A stretch of 64,000 nt of DNA, taken from the NCBI RefSeq assembly GCF_043290135.1, contig NC_134709.1, positions 63,195,056 through 63,259,055 of the forward strand, in the 5' to 3' direction. The stretch is from Rhipicephalus microplus (Eukaryota > Arthropoda > Arachnida > Ixodida > Ixodidae). A program made the position numbers and the translations under genes. The number at the start of each line of letters is the position of its first letter. Position 1 is the stretch's first letter. Shown piece after piece: positions 9,610 to 20,612 of the stretch. Below the pieces are notes generated by a model. The model was not told where the DNA came from, did no database searches, and saw only the letters and a program-made list of their open reading frames with translations.

Positions 9610-12600
9610 TATTTTCACCAATCCGACTGAGACGATGTTGGTTCTAATAAACGGCACAATATGTGACGTCACAGTGAGTTCAAAGTTGAATTCGATCACC
9701 ACCCGCCTTTTTTTTTTTTCACGTGTTCTGTCGCGTGCGAAGAGCCTTCTTTCCACGTCAAGAAGGGTGATCTCACTATCGTGAAAGAAGACTCATTTAC
9801 TAATCATTTGTGTTCACTTTCATTTAACACCGTGAACCTCTGCTCTCGTATCAAGATCCGCTCGACACGTTAGCATAAACAGAACCATTGCGAGCAGCGC
9901 GTTTTCGAGGAAGAGTACTCAACTGTCACCGTTACGTGACGAAAAGACTCCCAGGAGGGTGCAGATTTTTTATATTGCGATGCGTGTTTTATTTCGATCT
10001 ATTCGAACAAGCAAAGGCTGTTAGCAACACTGGGAGCAGACCACTTCATACTGTTTGAGAAACTTCGTGGCTGTTTGAGATAATTTTGCTGAGTTTGTGC
10101 GCAGGACGCGAATGGTCAAGTTCAGCGAGAGCGCTGGGATCTTCGATAGCACATGTTTAAAAACCGACGCGTTTTACCGCTTGACAGATGACCGACGACT
10201 CCTCTCCCCTAACAGTACGCAGCGCGTATCGCTGTTTCGTTTCGAGCTTTCATTTTCCGGGCACAAATTCACGTAAACAAACAGTTCCGCATACGGTATT
10301 TCCCAGCCTTGCTTCAGCTTCTATGACTGTCACGATAGCGCGTGGGTAGAGGTGCACGTCGGGGGGGGGGGGGGGGTTTCGAGAGTTAAATTCCGCAGAC
10401 CCCACCATGGTCGACTTACTCTCCCTACAATCCCATGATTTCGGCTAAGTTTCAACTTTTTCCTTCGAAGAAATAATGGGTAGCTAGTGGTGGAGGGTCT
10501 AGAACTGTAAGTTTGGCAACTGCTACGGTGAGATTTGACCACTTCAAGTTTCTTGTGATGTATGAGTTTCTTAAAAATGCAGAAAAATTTTCGGCAAAAC
10601 CAAACGCGACAAATGGCGAACACGATGAACTTTTCAGTACAAGATAAGCGTGAGATACTAACGCGTACGTCATAAAAAATCTTTTTCAGGACTTTTAGGT
10701 GCGCACACAAACACGGGCACTAGAAGAAAACGCTAACACCGTATGGGCGCCCACTTTCCAAAAGTACTGAAGGCTTTCAGCAAGTTACCTCTGCCCCCCT
10801 TTCCCCGAAAAAAATTTTTCGGGACTGGCCAGTAGATAATATATTCATAACTTCTCGAAACACACAAAGTTGGTCCAAGTCGAACTGCTTGACTCAAAGC
10901 AATAACAAAACAAAACATTCAGTGTAGGCCACTAATTTTCTGCTGCTTGGCATAACATTTTCTCAGAATGAATGAGATCAGCCTTGTGATAGGAATAGTT
11001 ACAACTCAATATAACAGATGTCAGAGGGTTTAGTGTTGTCATTGGTTCGAATCTTTTTTAACGAAATAAGTTGACTCCTAAAACAATTGGACAAGTTTCT
11101 TGAAGGAATAAGTGAGTAAAAAAAGGTGATTTTTTAACCATTGTTGACACAAACGTGCTTTCTTTTGGACTCACTATTGCTGCCATACTATCGCATTAAA
11201 ACAGCTAACCGCAACAATCATAGTTTGTCTCGTGAAATGGTCTGACGACCTCACCAGAAAAATGTGGCCTTCAATCTTCTCAAAATGAAATGCTCATCTT
11301 CTCACGCCAGTCACCAGCTTTACTTCCAGGGTAGATTAGATTTACATTTTTCCCTTTCCTGTTTGTTTCATTTGTGCATATATTGCATATATGCGTGATC
11401 ACGTGTAATGAACACTTAAGTTTGTTATTTGGCCCTATGTCCCGTCTAGTTCCTTCTCCATTCATGTGGCTCCTCGTGCTACAGCGAGAATTGTGCCCGG
11501 TCTACTAGAACATCAGTCTTTAATTTAGAGCCACATACTGACGTACAGGCGTGAGCGTAAGTGTGCAGACTACGCGATCGCGTGGCCAAAGGCATCGACG
11601 CGCCATCTAGTGACGAGACGCCTACTGTCCCATGATTTCGGCAAATTTTGGTGGTGCGCATGCACATCTCGTCGCATCAGTGGGCCTCTCATGACGCTCT
11701 CTCCGACATACTCACAGCCAAAAAGGCAACTGGGTGTCGCTGTCTTTAGTCCATCAAATTTGTTCCATATTTAAAGCGATAGTCTATCTTGGGTCTTCCG
11801 ACGTAAAAATTTTCGTCTGTCTGTCTGTCTGTCCACCCTTAACGGTACCATAAACAGCACTAAAGTGATCAAATGATACTCCAAACGGCCGACTCCATGC
11901 GCAGTGCCCACCAATTCAAATCAAGCTTCAGCGTTCATACTTGTGCGATTGTCAATTGAAAAGCAAATATTGCGCATATCTGAGGTACCATAACACGTCA
12001 ATATTATGTATGTGTATTTTTACTAGAAAAGGCATACATAAGTGATTTTAGGGATCGTAGCCTTTATAATGCTGCGCTGGTCATGCAACGCTTGCACGAA
12101 ACGGCAAGTGTTTCCAACGCTTTGCAAAGATGACATGGTGGTGGCACCTACCCGTCGCCTTGCGTTCTACACCTTATCACCTCAGAGACGGGCACGCATG
12201 ACGCGCGCCCCGTTTTCCAGGATAACTGCCAGATAGCGCTCATGTCTCACGTGTGACGTGACTTGATGCGCTCGTTCGCCTCCTCTGCACGTTCGAGACA
12301 CTCGCTGCGCCTCCAGAATACCACACACCAATTTTCTTGCGCAGAAGATCAAATAAATGTTTCATTCACTCTCTCCAGACGCAAGACTATTGTCTTTCGA
12401 CGACATTTGCGGTGTAACATGCAGATACGGGGCCACTTTTTTTTAACGTAGAGGTGGCGATGGTGCCGGTTCCAGCGCCGGGATCGCGCAGTTATTCATG
12501 CCGGTTGATTCACGAATAAGCGTAGCTACCCTTGCAAAACTTGATGAAGCCAAGCACGCAAAATAAATTTTATCCACGTGTACCTGTGATCACGTGGATC

Positions 12601-13190
12601 CCGTGGCCAAGTGATCCCGTGTTCTGCACACTTATGCTCACGACTCTACCTGGCACGTGAATTAAAGGAAATGATTTTGGAGGAGGAGGAGGAATAAATG
12701 ATGAAGGACAGGGTAATGATTTCGGAACTTTGGTTTGGCGCAGGGATGGGCTTTTGGTGCCGAATTAAACGCGAGCAAAGATCGTAAAGAATAATTTACC
12801 AGTCTATAGTGGACCGATGCTGCACTTTAGTTTCGTTTTAAATGAAGAAAACAGCGCTTTGTTTCCAACATCACATCTTTATTTTTTTCTCGTGCTAAAC
12901 ATAAGCACTGCATGTGGCCACCTCTTTAGCGAGATAAGAGGCCATCGATCTATCGCAAAGCGAGTGCTGACGTCTCCCCATTGTTGTGCATAATTTCTTA
13001 TTCCTCTGTACGTTGTCACGGAACTGGTTTCCGCGTTACCGCTCGACCATTTCTGTTACATTGTGCGCACACGCGCCCTGTAAACTCGTCGTTCCTAATG
13101 CGTGACGTGAACGCCTGTTGGTGTGAGCCGCAGAGCATATACCAAGGGCGGTTTTTCAATTCAGTGCTTGCACGGCGTACGTGACGATGT
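9610..13190. other. No gene recognised; possible interspersed repeat 11757-12400
   Basis: No supported gene. It contains a 16-base G run (10361-10376) and a short TCTG run (11816-11834). The block at about 11757-12400 looks like an interspersed repeat ending near an AATAAA, but I cannot name it. CCCATGATTTCGG occurs both near 10432 and near 11628, hinting at two pieces of one repeat. Otherwise nothing is seen. Confidence 0.4.
10361..10376. repeat. Poly(G) run
   Basis: Sixteen consecutive G on the plus strand. It could form a quadruplex, or it could be an assembly or sequencing length error. Confidence 0.9.
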
Positions 13191-13284
13191 CTTCTGACAT
13201 TGGGTATACCGTATCAATGGATGCTAGTCCACACGACGACGAATCTTCGGTCAGTTTGCCGTGCGATTCACTCGCGTCTTAAGT

Positions 13285-13690
13285 GGAACGGGAGATGGGC
13301 CACATTGCACGCGAGTGCAAGGAGCAGGAAAATACCTGCTACATCTGCCACATGCAGGGACACATCTCCAGGGACTGCAAGCCGGACGAGAGAAGGAGTG
13401 GTGCTGGCCTGTCTCTCTAGTGCTACCTGTGCGGCACGCTGGGCCACATCTTGCGGGATGCTCAAACAGCGAGCGGGATGACCGCCAGTGCAACAACTGC
13501 GGACACCTGGGTCAAATCAGGCGGGACTGCCCAGAGGCCGGAGGAAACGACGCAGTGGCGGACGTCTGCTACCGCTGCAATGAACGTGGGCACATAGCAC
13601 GCAACTTCCGGTTCACACGCCCCAGAAACCGCTGCTAACACTGCGGCGAGGTAGGCCAGCTGGCATGAGAGTGCGAGAAGTCTCGAGAGA
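13285..13690 (+). pseudogene. CNBP/ZNF9-like CCHC zinc-knuckle pseudogene
   Basis: Sequential CCHC knuckles of a cellular nucleic acid-binding protein are visible: MGHIARECKE, then CYICHMQGHISRDCK, a TAG stop, and CYLCGTLGHILRD. A frameshift near 13455 leads into SERDDRQCNNCGHLGQIRRD, then VCYRCNERGHIARN, and finally HCGEVGQLA-stop-ECEK. CNBP normally has seven such knuckles and binds G-rich single-stranded nucleic acids. Here three stops and a frameshift break it, and several knuckles have lost a Cys. The knuckles follow one another without introns, so a retrocopy is likely. The 5' part before 13285 is too diverged to align by eye. Confidence 0.88.
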
Positions 13691-13852
13691 CGCGCCACTC
13701 ACTGTTTTAGCCGCTACCCAGCACCTCAACCACTTGAGACGACGTCAGGTACGAAGGAGTGATCATTGTATCTTCAACGCAGACGTGCGAGCCATCAACC
13801 GAGCACTATTTGTATGCTCAGGTGAAGGTGATGAACCGCTCAGTCAGCGCTC
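13691..13852. other. Possible 3' trailer of the CNBP retrocopy
   Basis: No coding signal. It directly follows the last knuckle and may be its former 3' untranslated region; by position only. Confidence 0.3.
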
Positions 13853-13919
13853 ACAACACACACACACACACACGCACCCGCGCACGCGCACACACACACG
13901 CACAAACGCACGCACACAC

Positions 13920-13957
<38 letters not shown>
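13853..13957. repeat. Compound microsatellite (CA/CGCA)n-(TA)n
   Basis: CA-rich repeats interrupted by CG pass into about 15 TA units just left of a Gypsy LTR. A TA-rich piece also lies on the other side of the element (19221-19228), so the Gypsy element appears to have landed in this TA tract. Confidence 0.95.
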
Positions 13958-13960
<3 letters not shown>

Positions 13961-14128
13961 AGTGAAGAAGATGAGGCTACTCAGAAAGGCAGGGGGTATG
14001 ACTCAGTCGGTGAAGAAGACGACGTTTGGTTATATGGGGACTCAGGCTTGTTCCGCCATTACCGCTTGACGTGTCGTGACCACTCTCCTGTTTTATAAAA
14101 GAGTGCCACTCTAAAACGCCTCATTATA
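13958..14128 (+). repeat. Gypsy 5' LTR
   Basis: Begins TGTAGTGAAG and ends CCTCATTATA. It contains a TATA box (TTTTATAAAAG near 14091) followed by the 13-nt inverted repeat AGAGTGCCACTCT, which may lie at the transcript start. Confidence 0.93.
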
Positions 14129-14150
14129 ATTGGTGGAGGTGCGGGTAACG
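14129..14150 (+). promoter_or_regulatory. Putative tRNA primer-binding site
   Basis: Two bases after the LTR comes TGGTGGAGGTGCGGGTAA, beginning with the TGG that pairs to a tRNA CCA end. I cannot name the priming tRNA. The inverted copy reads TGGTGGAGAGTGCTGGGT at the same place. Confidence 0.6.
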
Positions 14151-14196
14151 CCTAATCCTGGAACTGCGAAACCGTACGTTGCCTCCATTTGCTACG

Positions 14197-15465
14197 ATGT
14201 CCACGAACGACGATCAGCAGGCGGCCGCCTCGGCTCCAACTACTGCAGCTCCTGTCTGTCTCGGCTCCTTTCGGCAACGCGATCCGCCTACCTTCAGTGG
14301 AACCGATGACAAAGACGTGGAAGACTGGCTCGACGAATACGACCGGGTGAGCAAGCACAACAAGTGGGACGATGCGCACAAGCTTACTGTCGTCCAATTT
14401 TATTTGACCGACGTCGCCAGTCTGTGGTACCGTAATCACGAGAGAGACCTCCCCACCTGGTCGGCTTTCCGAACGGCGTTTGCGGACTTGTTTGGCCGTC
14501 CAGCGCTTCGCAAACTACGGGCCGAACAGCGCTTGCGTACTAGGGCTCAGCAGAATGGTGAGAATTACACCAGTTATATCGAAGATGTGGTCGACCTTTG
14601 CCGGCGTGTCAACTCGGCCATGACAGAAGCCGAAAAAATCAAACACATCTTGAAAGGCGTGACCGACGACGCATTTCAGATGCTTGTCGCCAAAAGCCCG
14701 CAAACGGTAGCGGAAGTGGTCCAACTTTGTCAGAGCTATGATGAGCTCTGGAAACAGCGTGACACCACTCGTCGTGCCAGCACGCCATGTGCAACAATCT
14801 CCGCTTTAACGTCGGCTGGCACTGCTATAGACCACACCACTTTGCTTCTCGAGATCAAGCAATTTGTACGAGAGGAGGTCGCACGCCAGTTGTCCCTCGT
14901 GCCTTATACCTCCGAAGGTGCCCCATCTACTTTAGCGCCATCAATACAGCGAGTAGTCCAGGAGCAAGTGTCCGAGGCGCTACCAACAGCTCACGCACCA
15001 CCGGTGGCTGCTCCATTGACCTATGCCGAAGCACTGAACGGAACCCGACGTCCGCCTGTCACGAACGGCCACGTTTCTTTGTCGCGAACGCCTACGTCCA
15101 CGCACCCCTTTGTCGTACCGACGGAGCCTATGTACCAGTCTGCCCGTCCTTTCTCCCGACAACCACCTCTACGCTCTCAGAACCCTTGGCGCACTCAAGA
15201 CAACCGCCCCATATGCTTCGCCTGTGGAATTGCGGGTCACGTGGCACGATTTTGTCGACGGCGCGAGTTTTTCCTGCGTGGTGACGTCCGGCCCAACAAT
15301 TACGATTTCCCAGCACGATCAGGCCCTGCTGTATATGACGACACTGCCACCATGGACACATTTTCACCTCGCCGGAACTTCAATAGACACCGGTCGCCTT
15401 CACCCCGACGCCGTTCCCTTTCCCCTGTGCTACGTCGACCTCGCCCTGTCCCTGAGGAAAACTAG
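14197..15465 (+). CDS. gag: Gypsy Gag protein
   Basis: About 422 residues from the first ATG (MSTNDDQQ). The first half has the retrotransposon Gag fold signature (a [20 protein letters not shown] start, then [19 protein letters not shown], then a [16 protein letters not shown] region). Near 15212-15255 lies one CCHC zinc knuckle, [14 protein letters not shown], for RNA binding. The tail is Arg/Ser/Pro-rich. Gag forms the virus-like particle that packages the element's RNA. The frame ends in TAG at 15463-15465. Just before it is GGAAAAC (15456-15462), a candidate -1 slip site into pol. An upstream in-frame TTG at 14179 is not needed as a start. Confidence 0.93.
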   Translation: MSTNDDQQAAASAPTTAAPVCLGSFRQRDPPTFSGTDDKDVEDWLDEYDRVSKHNKWDDAHKLTVVQFYLTDVASLWYRNHERDLPTWSAFRTAFADLFGRPALRKLRAEQRLRTRAQQNGENYTSYIEDVVDLCRRVNSAMTEAEKIKHILKGVTDDAFQMLVAKSPQTVAEVVQLCQSYDELWKQRDTTRRASTPCATISALTSAGTAIDHTTLLLEIKQFVREEVARQLSLVPYTSEGAPSTLAPSIQRVVQEQVSEALPTAHAPPVAAPLTYAEALNGTRRPPVTNGHVSLSRTPTSTHPFVVPTEPMYQSARPFSRQPPLRSQNPWRTQDNRPICFACGIAGHVARFCRRREFFLRGDVRPNNYDFPARSGPAVYDDTATMDTFSPRRNFNRHRSPSPRRRSLSPVLRRPRPVPEEN

Positions 15466-18400
15466 GAGCCGCAGTTCCGGGGGCAAGAACTGCGGATCTT
15501 TCGAACTCCACAAGACCTTGTTTTTCGCCGTCCAACGTCGTTGCTGTCTCCGTTGAAGGTATACCTGTTTTTGCATTGGTTGATACTGGCGCCGCAGTGT
15601 GTGTAATGACTGAAAAACTTTGCCGTCGACTAAAAAAAGTCACAATGCCTCTTCGCAACTTTGTTTTGAGCACTGCGAGCGAGCAACGAATTCGCCCTTT
15701 TGCTGCATGCACAGCACGTGTCGTTATTGCTGACGATATTTATGTCGTCGAGTTTGTAGTGCTCCCGCAGTGTTCCCATGACATTATATTGGGCTGGGAC
15801 TTTCTCTGCACTCATCATGCCGTCATCGACTGTGCTCGCGCCGAAGTGGAATTCGCGCCGTTATGCGACGCTGCTTCACTCGACTCGTCCCTTTCACCTG
15901 CAAAAGTTTTCGTTGCCACCGACACTTCAATACCCCCGTTCTCGTCCGCCCTAGTTCCGCTTTCTTGTGACGTATCTAGTAGCTCAACTGTTCTTTTTAC
16001 GCCTTCTGAAACCGCTCTTCGCCGCAAGTGCTTCCCGATTCCTTTCGCCGTTCTGAATGTTCACGATGGATCAAGTGCAATTTATGTTTCAAATCCGTTT
16101 CCCTCGCCTTCCAAGTTACTGTGCGGAGAGTGCCTGGGCTTTGCTGATGACATTGATCCCTCGACTGCACGTGTAGTTCCTGACCACCCGACTACGCTAC
16201 CTATTGACGCTGTTGATTGTTGCAAGTCATCCTCTTCCCCATCATTCACCGACGCAATTTCGCGCTGCATCGACACCAACCTTACGGTTCAGCAGCGCAC
16301 CGACATCATCGCCCTCCTCGAGCGCTTCCGCGCCAGCTTCGACCACCAGCAACTGACTTTGGGCCGTGCTTCCACAGTATCTCACAAGATCGACACTGGC
16401 CTTCACGCTCCTTTACGCCAGCGTCCGTATCGGGTATCCGCATCTGAGCGTCGCATAATCGCGGAACAAGTTGACGACATGCTGAAGCGAGGTGTTATTG
16501 AGCCCTCTAAGAGCCCGTGGGCCTCCCCAGTTGTTCTAGTCAAGAAAAAGGATGGCTCAATAAGATTCTGCGTCGACTACCGCCGGTTGAATAAGATCAC
16601 GCGCAAAGATGTTTACCCGCTGCCTCGCATAGACGATGCCCTTGACTGCTTACAAGGCGCGGAGTTCTTCTCGTCACTAGATCTGCGTTCAGGTTATTGG
16701 CAGGTTCCCATGGCTGAGGCTGATCGCCCCAAGACAGCTTTTGTTACACCTGATGGCTTATACGAATTTAACGTCATGCCATTCGGGCTCTGCAATGCGC
16801 CTGCCACTTTCGAGCGCATGATCGATAACATCCTCCGTGGCCTGAAATGGCAGACATGTCTGTGTTATTTAGACGATGTCGTGATATTTTCAAGCGACTT
16901 TTCAACGCATCTTCAGCGGCTCGAGACAGTGCTTACTTGCCTCGCCGCCGCCGGTCTACAGCTCAACTTGAAGAAGTGCTGCTTCGGCGCTCGAAAACTC
17001 CTAATTTTGGGCCATGTTGTATCTAGAGATGGCATTCTTCCGGATGCGACGAAACTCCGTGCCGTTTCCGAATTTCCTAAGCCGAAGACCTTAAAAGAAC
17101 TTCGCAGCTTCCTCGGTTTATGTTCTTATTTTCGACGTTTTATTCGCAACTTCGCCTCCATCATATCGCCGTTGACTGACCTTCTTGCCGGCAACAACGA
17201 CCTTCCTAGTTGGTCGTCAGCTTGTGATGATGCGTTTGCCACACTCCGCCACCTTCTTACGTCACCTCCTATACTGCGACATTTTGATCCTCTTGCCCCG
17301 ACGGAAATACACACGGATGCTAGCGGAGTTGGCCTCGGTGCTGTGCTCGCCCAGCGTAAACCTGGATTTGATGAGTACGTCGTCTCTTACGCCAGCCGTG
17401 CACTCACAAAAGCAGAAGCCAACTATTCAGTCACCGAAAAAGAGTGTCTAGCCATCATATGGGCCATAGGCAAGTTTCGACCTTATCTTTACGGGCGCCC
17501 ATTCAGCGTCGTTACTGATCATCATGCATTATGTTGGCTCTCATCGTTAAAAGATCCCACCAGCCGGCTCGCCCGTTGGGCGCTTCGGCTACAAGAGTAC
17601 GACATCCACGTCGTTTACCGATCTGGCCGAAAACATTCAGACGCAGACGCTTTGTCCCGATCACCTCTACGATGTAGTGACAAGTCGCCGTCTTCGCCTG
17701 CCCCCGACGTGTCTGCACTTAGTGTCAGCGACATGCTACAGGAGCAACGAAAAGATCCTTGGATCGCTTCACTTATTAACTTGTTGAGCCAAACTCCCTC
17801 GCAAAATATCCCTAGAGGTATGCGCCGTCAAATACAACACTTCGTTATCAGAAATGGTTTGCTATACAGACGGAATTATCTCTCCGAAGGACGCCAATGG
17901 CTCCTAGTCATTCCCAGACGTCTCCGCTCAGACATATGCGCCTCCTTTCACGCCGACCCACAATGCGCCCATGCGGGAGTGTTAAAGACCTACACCCGCC
18001 TGTCCCACCGCTACTACTGGCGTGGAATGTATCGCTTCGTTCGTCGCTACGTACGTTCCTGTCTCGCTTGTCAACGCCGGAAGAATCCCACTCCAAGTTC
18101 TCCAGCTCCACTACAACCCTTACCTTGTCCTGCTCGACCGTTTGACCGTGTTGGTATTGATCTGTATGGACCTCTTTCGATTACACCGGCTGGAAATCGC
18201 TGGGTAATCGTCGCTATCGATCACCTTACGCGCTACGCAGAAACTTCACCACTCTCTTCTGCGTCAGCCAGTGACGTCGGTCGTTTCATACTGCATCAGA
18301 TCATTTTACGTCACGGTGCACCACGTGAACTCTTGAGTGACCGAGGGCGTGTGTTTTTGTCGGACGCTGTTGAATCGCTTCTCAAAGAATGCCAAGTCAT

Positions 18401-19013
18401 TCATCGCACCACCACCGCGTATCATCCTCAAACTAATGGCATTACAGAACGATTCAACCGTACATTAGGAGATATGCTGTCAATGTACGTCGCAACCGAT
18501 CACACCAATTGGGACAGTATTCTCCCTTTTGTAACCTACGCGCATAATACTGCTGTCCAGACAACCACTGGTTTCTCTCCATATTTCCTCCTTTATGGTC
18601 GCGAGCCCTCTTGCACGCTAGACACCATCCTTCCTTACCACCCAGATGTTGCTGAGTCGACGACGATGTCACAGGCTGCTAAATACGCGGAAGAGTGTCG
18701 TCAGCTTGCCCGTTCCTTCACAAGTACTGAACAGCAACGCCAGAAACATCACCGCGATAGCCCGACGCCTCCGGCTTCTTATGCATCAGATGACCTTGTC
18801 TGGCTTCGCATCCCTTCAACAAGCCCTGGTCTCTCAACGAAACTGATGTACAAGTATGACGGACCTTACCGTGTGGTTAAACAAACTTCACCCGTCAATT
18901 ACATCGTGGAGCCGCTGGAGCAGCCCCATGATCAACGACGCCGTGGACGTGAGACCGTCCACATAGACCGCCTAAAACCGTATTACGATCCCTCTATTGT
19001 CTCCTGCCCATGA
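15456..19013 (+). CDS. pol: Gypsy Pol polyprotein (protease, RT, RNase H, integrase)
   Basis: Open from 15456 to the TGA at 19011-19013 in the -1 frame relative to gag, so it is probably made as a Gag-Pol fusion by frameshifting. Order: aspartic protease with [11 protein letters not shown] near 15576; reverse transcriptase with [37 protein letters not shown] and the catalytic YLDD near 16866; RNase H starting [17 protein letters not shown] near 17305; integrase with an HHCC-type zinc region ending SCLACQRRK near 18060, a DLYGPL Asp, LSDRGRVF, and [14 protein letters not shown] for the third acidic residue; then a C-terminal [11 protein letters not shown] end without chromodomain. No stop or frameshift is seen. 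It copies the RNA to DNA and inserts it. Gypsy clade not assigned. Confidence 0.95.
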   Translation, partial: GKLGAAVPGARTADLSNSTRPCFSPSNVVAVSVEGIPVFALVDTGAAVCVMTEKLCRRLKKVTMPLRNFVLSTASEQRIRPFAACTARVVIADDIYVVEFVVLPQCSHDIILGWDFLCTHHAVIDCARAEVEFAPLCDAASLDSSLSPAKVFVATDTSIPPFSSALVPLSCDVSSSSTVLFTPSETALRRKCFPIPFAVLNVHDGSSAIYVSNPFPSPSKLLCGECLGFADDIDPSTARVVPDHPTTLPIDAVDCCKSSSSPSFTDAISRCIDTNLTVQQRTDIIALLERFRASFDHQQLTLGRASTVSHKIDTGLHAPLRQRPYRVSASERRIIAEQVDDMLKRGVIEPSKSPWASPVVLVKKKDGSIRFCVDYRRLNKITRKDVYPLPRIDDALDCLQGAEFFSSLDLRSGYWQVPMAEADRPKTAFVTPDGLYEFNVMPFGLCNAPATFERMIDNILRGLKWQTCLCYLDDVVIFSSDFSTHLQRLETVLTCLAAAGLQLNLKKCCFGARKLLILGHVVSRDGILPDATKLRAVSEFPKPKTLKELRSFLGLCSYFRRFIRNFASIISPLTDLLAGNNDLPSWSSACDDAFATLRHLLTSPPILRHFDPLAPTEIHTDASGVGLGAVLAQRKPGFDEYVVSYASRALTKAEANYSVTEKECLAIIWAIGKFRPYLYGRPFSVVTDHHALCWLSSLKDPTSRLARWALRLQEYDIHVVYRSGRKHSDADALSRSPLRCSDKSPSSPAPDVSALSVSDMLQEQRKDPWIASLINLLSQTPSQNIPRGMRRQIQHFVIRNGLLYRRNYLSEGRQWLLVIPRRLRSDICASFHADPQCAHAGVLKTYTRLSHRYYWRGMYRFVRRYVRSCLACQRRKNPTPSSPAPLQPLPCPARPFDRVGIDLYGPLSITPAGNRWVIVAIDHLTRYAETSPLSSASASDVGRFILHQIILRHGAPRELLSDRGRVFLSDAVESLLKECQVIHRTTTAYHPQTNGITERFNRTLGDMLSMYVATDHTNWDSILPFVTYAHNTAVQTTTGFSPYFLLYGREPSCTLDTILPYHPDVAESTTMSQAAKYAEECRQLARSFTSTEQQRQKHHRDSPTPPASYASDDLVWLRIPSTSPGLSTKLMYKYDGPYRVVKQTSPVNYIVEPLEQPHDQRRRGRETVHIDRLKPYYDPSIVSCP

Positions 19014-19032
19014 GTCGCCAGGATGGCTCTTT

Positions 19033-19049
19033 TCCGGAGGGGAGGAAAA
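19033..19049 (+). promoter_or_regulatory. Polypurine tract of Gypsy element
   Basis: A purine run (CCGGAGGGGAGGAAAA) lies directly before the 3' LTR, the usual primer for plus-strand DNA. The inverted copy has the same tract beside its 3' LTR. Confidence 0.85.
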
Positions 19050-19220
19050 TGTAGTGAAGAAGATGAGGCTACTCAGAAAGGCAGGGGGTATGACTCAGTC
19101 GGTGAAGAAGACGACGTTTGGTTAACTGGGGACTCAGGCTAGTTCCGCCATTACCGCTTGACGTGTCGTGACCGCTCTCCTGTTTTATAAAAGAGTGCCA
19201 CTCTAAAACGCCTCATTATA
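19050..19220 (+). repeat. Gypsy 3' LTR
   Basis: Same start (TGTAGTGAAG), end and length as the 5' LTR, with about four substitutions. Confidence 0.93.
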
Positions 19221-19224
19221 ATAT

Positions 19225-20495
19225 ATATAAGATTCGCGAGCTCAACGACAAATTGATGCGCGATAACATTTGCACAAGCGTCAGCACTCCTGATGACGCA
19301 ACGTCTTCAGTGCATTCGTGCTCCGCAGAAGCTGGAAATATAGTGAATATTTCTAGTGCCACGTTATTGGCTGAGGAATTGAGCGTTCTTTCCCGTGGTT
19401 TAAACTTTTGTCCTGCCACTGGAGGATACCATGAATTTCAACTAATCACAGTGACTTACACAATTTTGAAAGAAGCATGCGTTTACGCGAATACTTTCAT
19501 AATCGGCCTCTGTCTATCAAAACAGTGTTTTTTTTCTACTAAGCACTGGACTCCCCCTTCCCAAAGGGATAAATGTCCCGATATTTACATCCGAGCAGTG
19601 CAGCGAGATGTACTCGAAGCATACAAAAAGCAATCGCCGTTTCACCGCAACCTAAGCGACAAAAACAAGCGATCCAAACCATGGTTTGCCGAGACGACAT
19701 CGTCATCAAACCGGCTGATAAAGGTGGAACAATCGTAATAATAAATAAGGCTGATTACCTTCGTGAAGCCCACAGACAATTGAATGACCACGCATTTTAC
19801 AGACATTTGAGCTACGACCCAACCGAGGAATTCAATACTAAAGTAAAATAAACTTTAAAAGAGCTTGTACGAAAAAATAATATTCCAGAAACTGCGCTCA
19901 AATCCTTAGTTCCCCTGAGTCCGGTAGCTGGTAGATTTTATCCGTTTCCTAAGATTCATAAACAAAACAATCCAGGCCGGCCAATAACTTCCGGAATAGG
20001 AACCATCACGGAAAGCCTGTCTCGATATGCAGACAGCTTAATTAGTTCTATTCCTCCTAACTTTTCTTCATATGTCAAGGACACTAATCGCTTTCTGCGT
20101 GACATTGTAAATATGCGTGTTTCGAGTGAGGCTCTTATGGTCACACTAGATGTGGTGTCACTACACAAATATACCCCGTGCGGACGGGATTCATTCTGTA
20201 CTTCAAGCATACAATGACTTTGTAAATGACAAACCCATCGACGGTTCCACCACGGGCACTATTTTAGCACTGATACTCGAGCTTAACAACTTTGAATTTA
20301 ACAGTGAACATTATGTTCAAACCAGCGGCACCTAGATGGGCACAAAAATAGGTCTCAGTTATGCGAACATCTTCATGGGAATTCTAAAAAATAACTTTCT
20401 TGCTCCTCGTGACCTTGAACCACTTTATTACAAACGCTTCATTGACGAAATTTTCTTAATTTGGCCCAATGGTGGAGCGGCATTACAATCTTTCA
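19225..20495 (+). pseudogene. Penelope-like element, 5' part (reverse transcriptase)
   Basis: Coding remains of a Penelope-like retroelement, truncated at its left end beside a TA tract. Readable blocks: LSRGLNFCPATGGYHEFQL, a WTPPSQRDKCPD region, a frameshift near 19680, IVIKPADKGGTIVI, a TAA at 19849, FYPFPKIHKQNNPGRPITSG, LMVTLDVVSLH, a frameshift near 20160, TNIPRADGIHSVLQAYNDF, TSGT-stop-MGTKIGLSYANIFMG, and the catalytic region YYKRFIDEIFLIW. The second catalytic Asp is Glu (FIDE). These elements use a telomerase-like reverse transcriptase. At least two frameshifts, two stops and the Asp loss make it dead. The frame is interrupted at QSF by a LINE and resumes at 24661. Confidence 0.88.
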
Positions 20496-20522
20496 TTTAT
20501 TTATTTATTTATTTATTTATTT
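20496..20522. repeat. LINE 3' tail, (AAAT)n in element sense
   Basis: Six or so ATTT units on the plus strand mark the 3' end of the minus-strand LINE at its junction with Penelope sequence. Confidence 0.9.
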
Positions 20523-20612
20523 TCATACTCTCAGGGCCCGAGGGCATTAGAGAGGAGTGGTCTGACAACAATATATCAATAACTGCAATTTTGAAGGCGG
20601 CAGATTCTTCGA

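Larger units (their letters stand above)
13958..19220 (+). mobile_element. Ty3/Gypsy LTR retrotransposon, near-intact
   Basis: About 5.26 kb: two short LTRs of about 171 bp, a primer-binding region, gag, a -1 overlapping pol, and a polypurine tract. Both reading frames are open and all catalytic motifs are present. The LTRs differ at only about four positions (in the GGTTATATGGG/GGTTAACTGGG, CTTG/CTAG and ACCACTC/ACCGCTC segments), so the insertion is fairly recent. No env-like frame and no chromodomain are seen after integrase. Both flanks are TA-rich, so a target duplication cannot be read reliably. A decayed inverted copy of the same family lies at 53474-58728. Confidence 0.95.

Noticed and set aside
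13853..13957. CRISPR-like or other functional array
   Set aside because: Simple CA/TA microsatellite; no spacers. No CRISPR expected in an animal genome.
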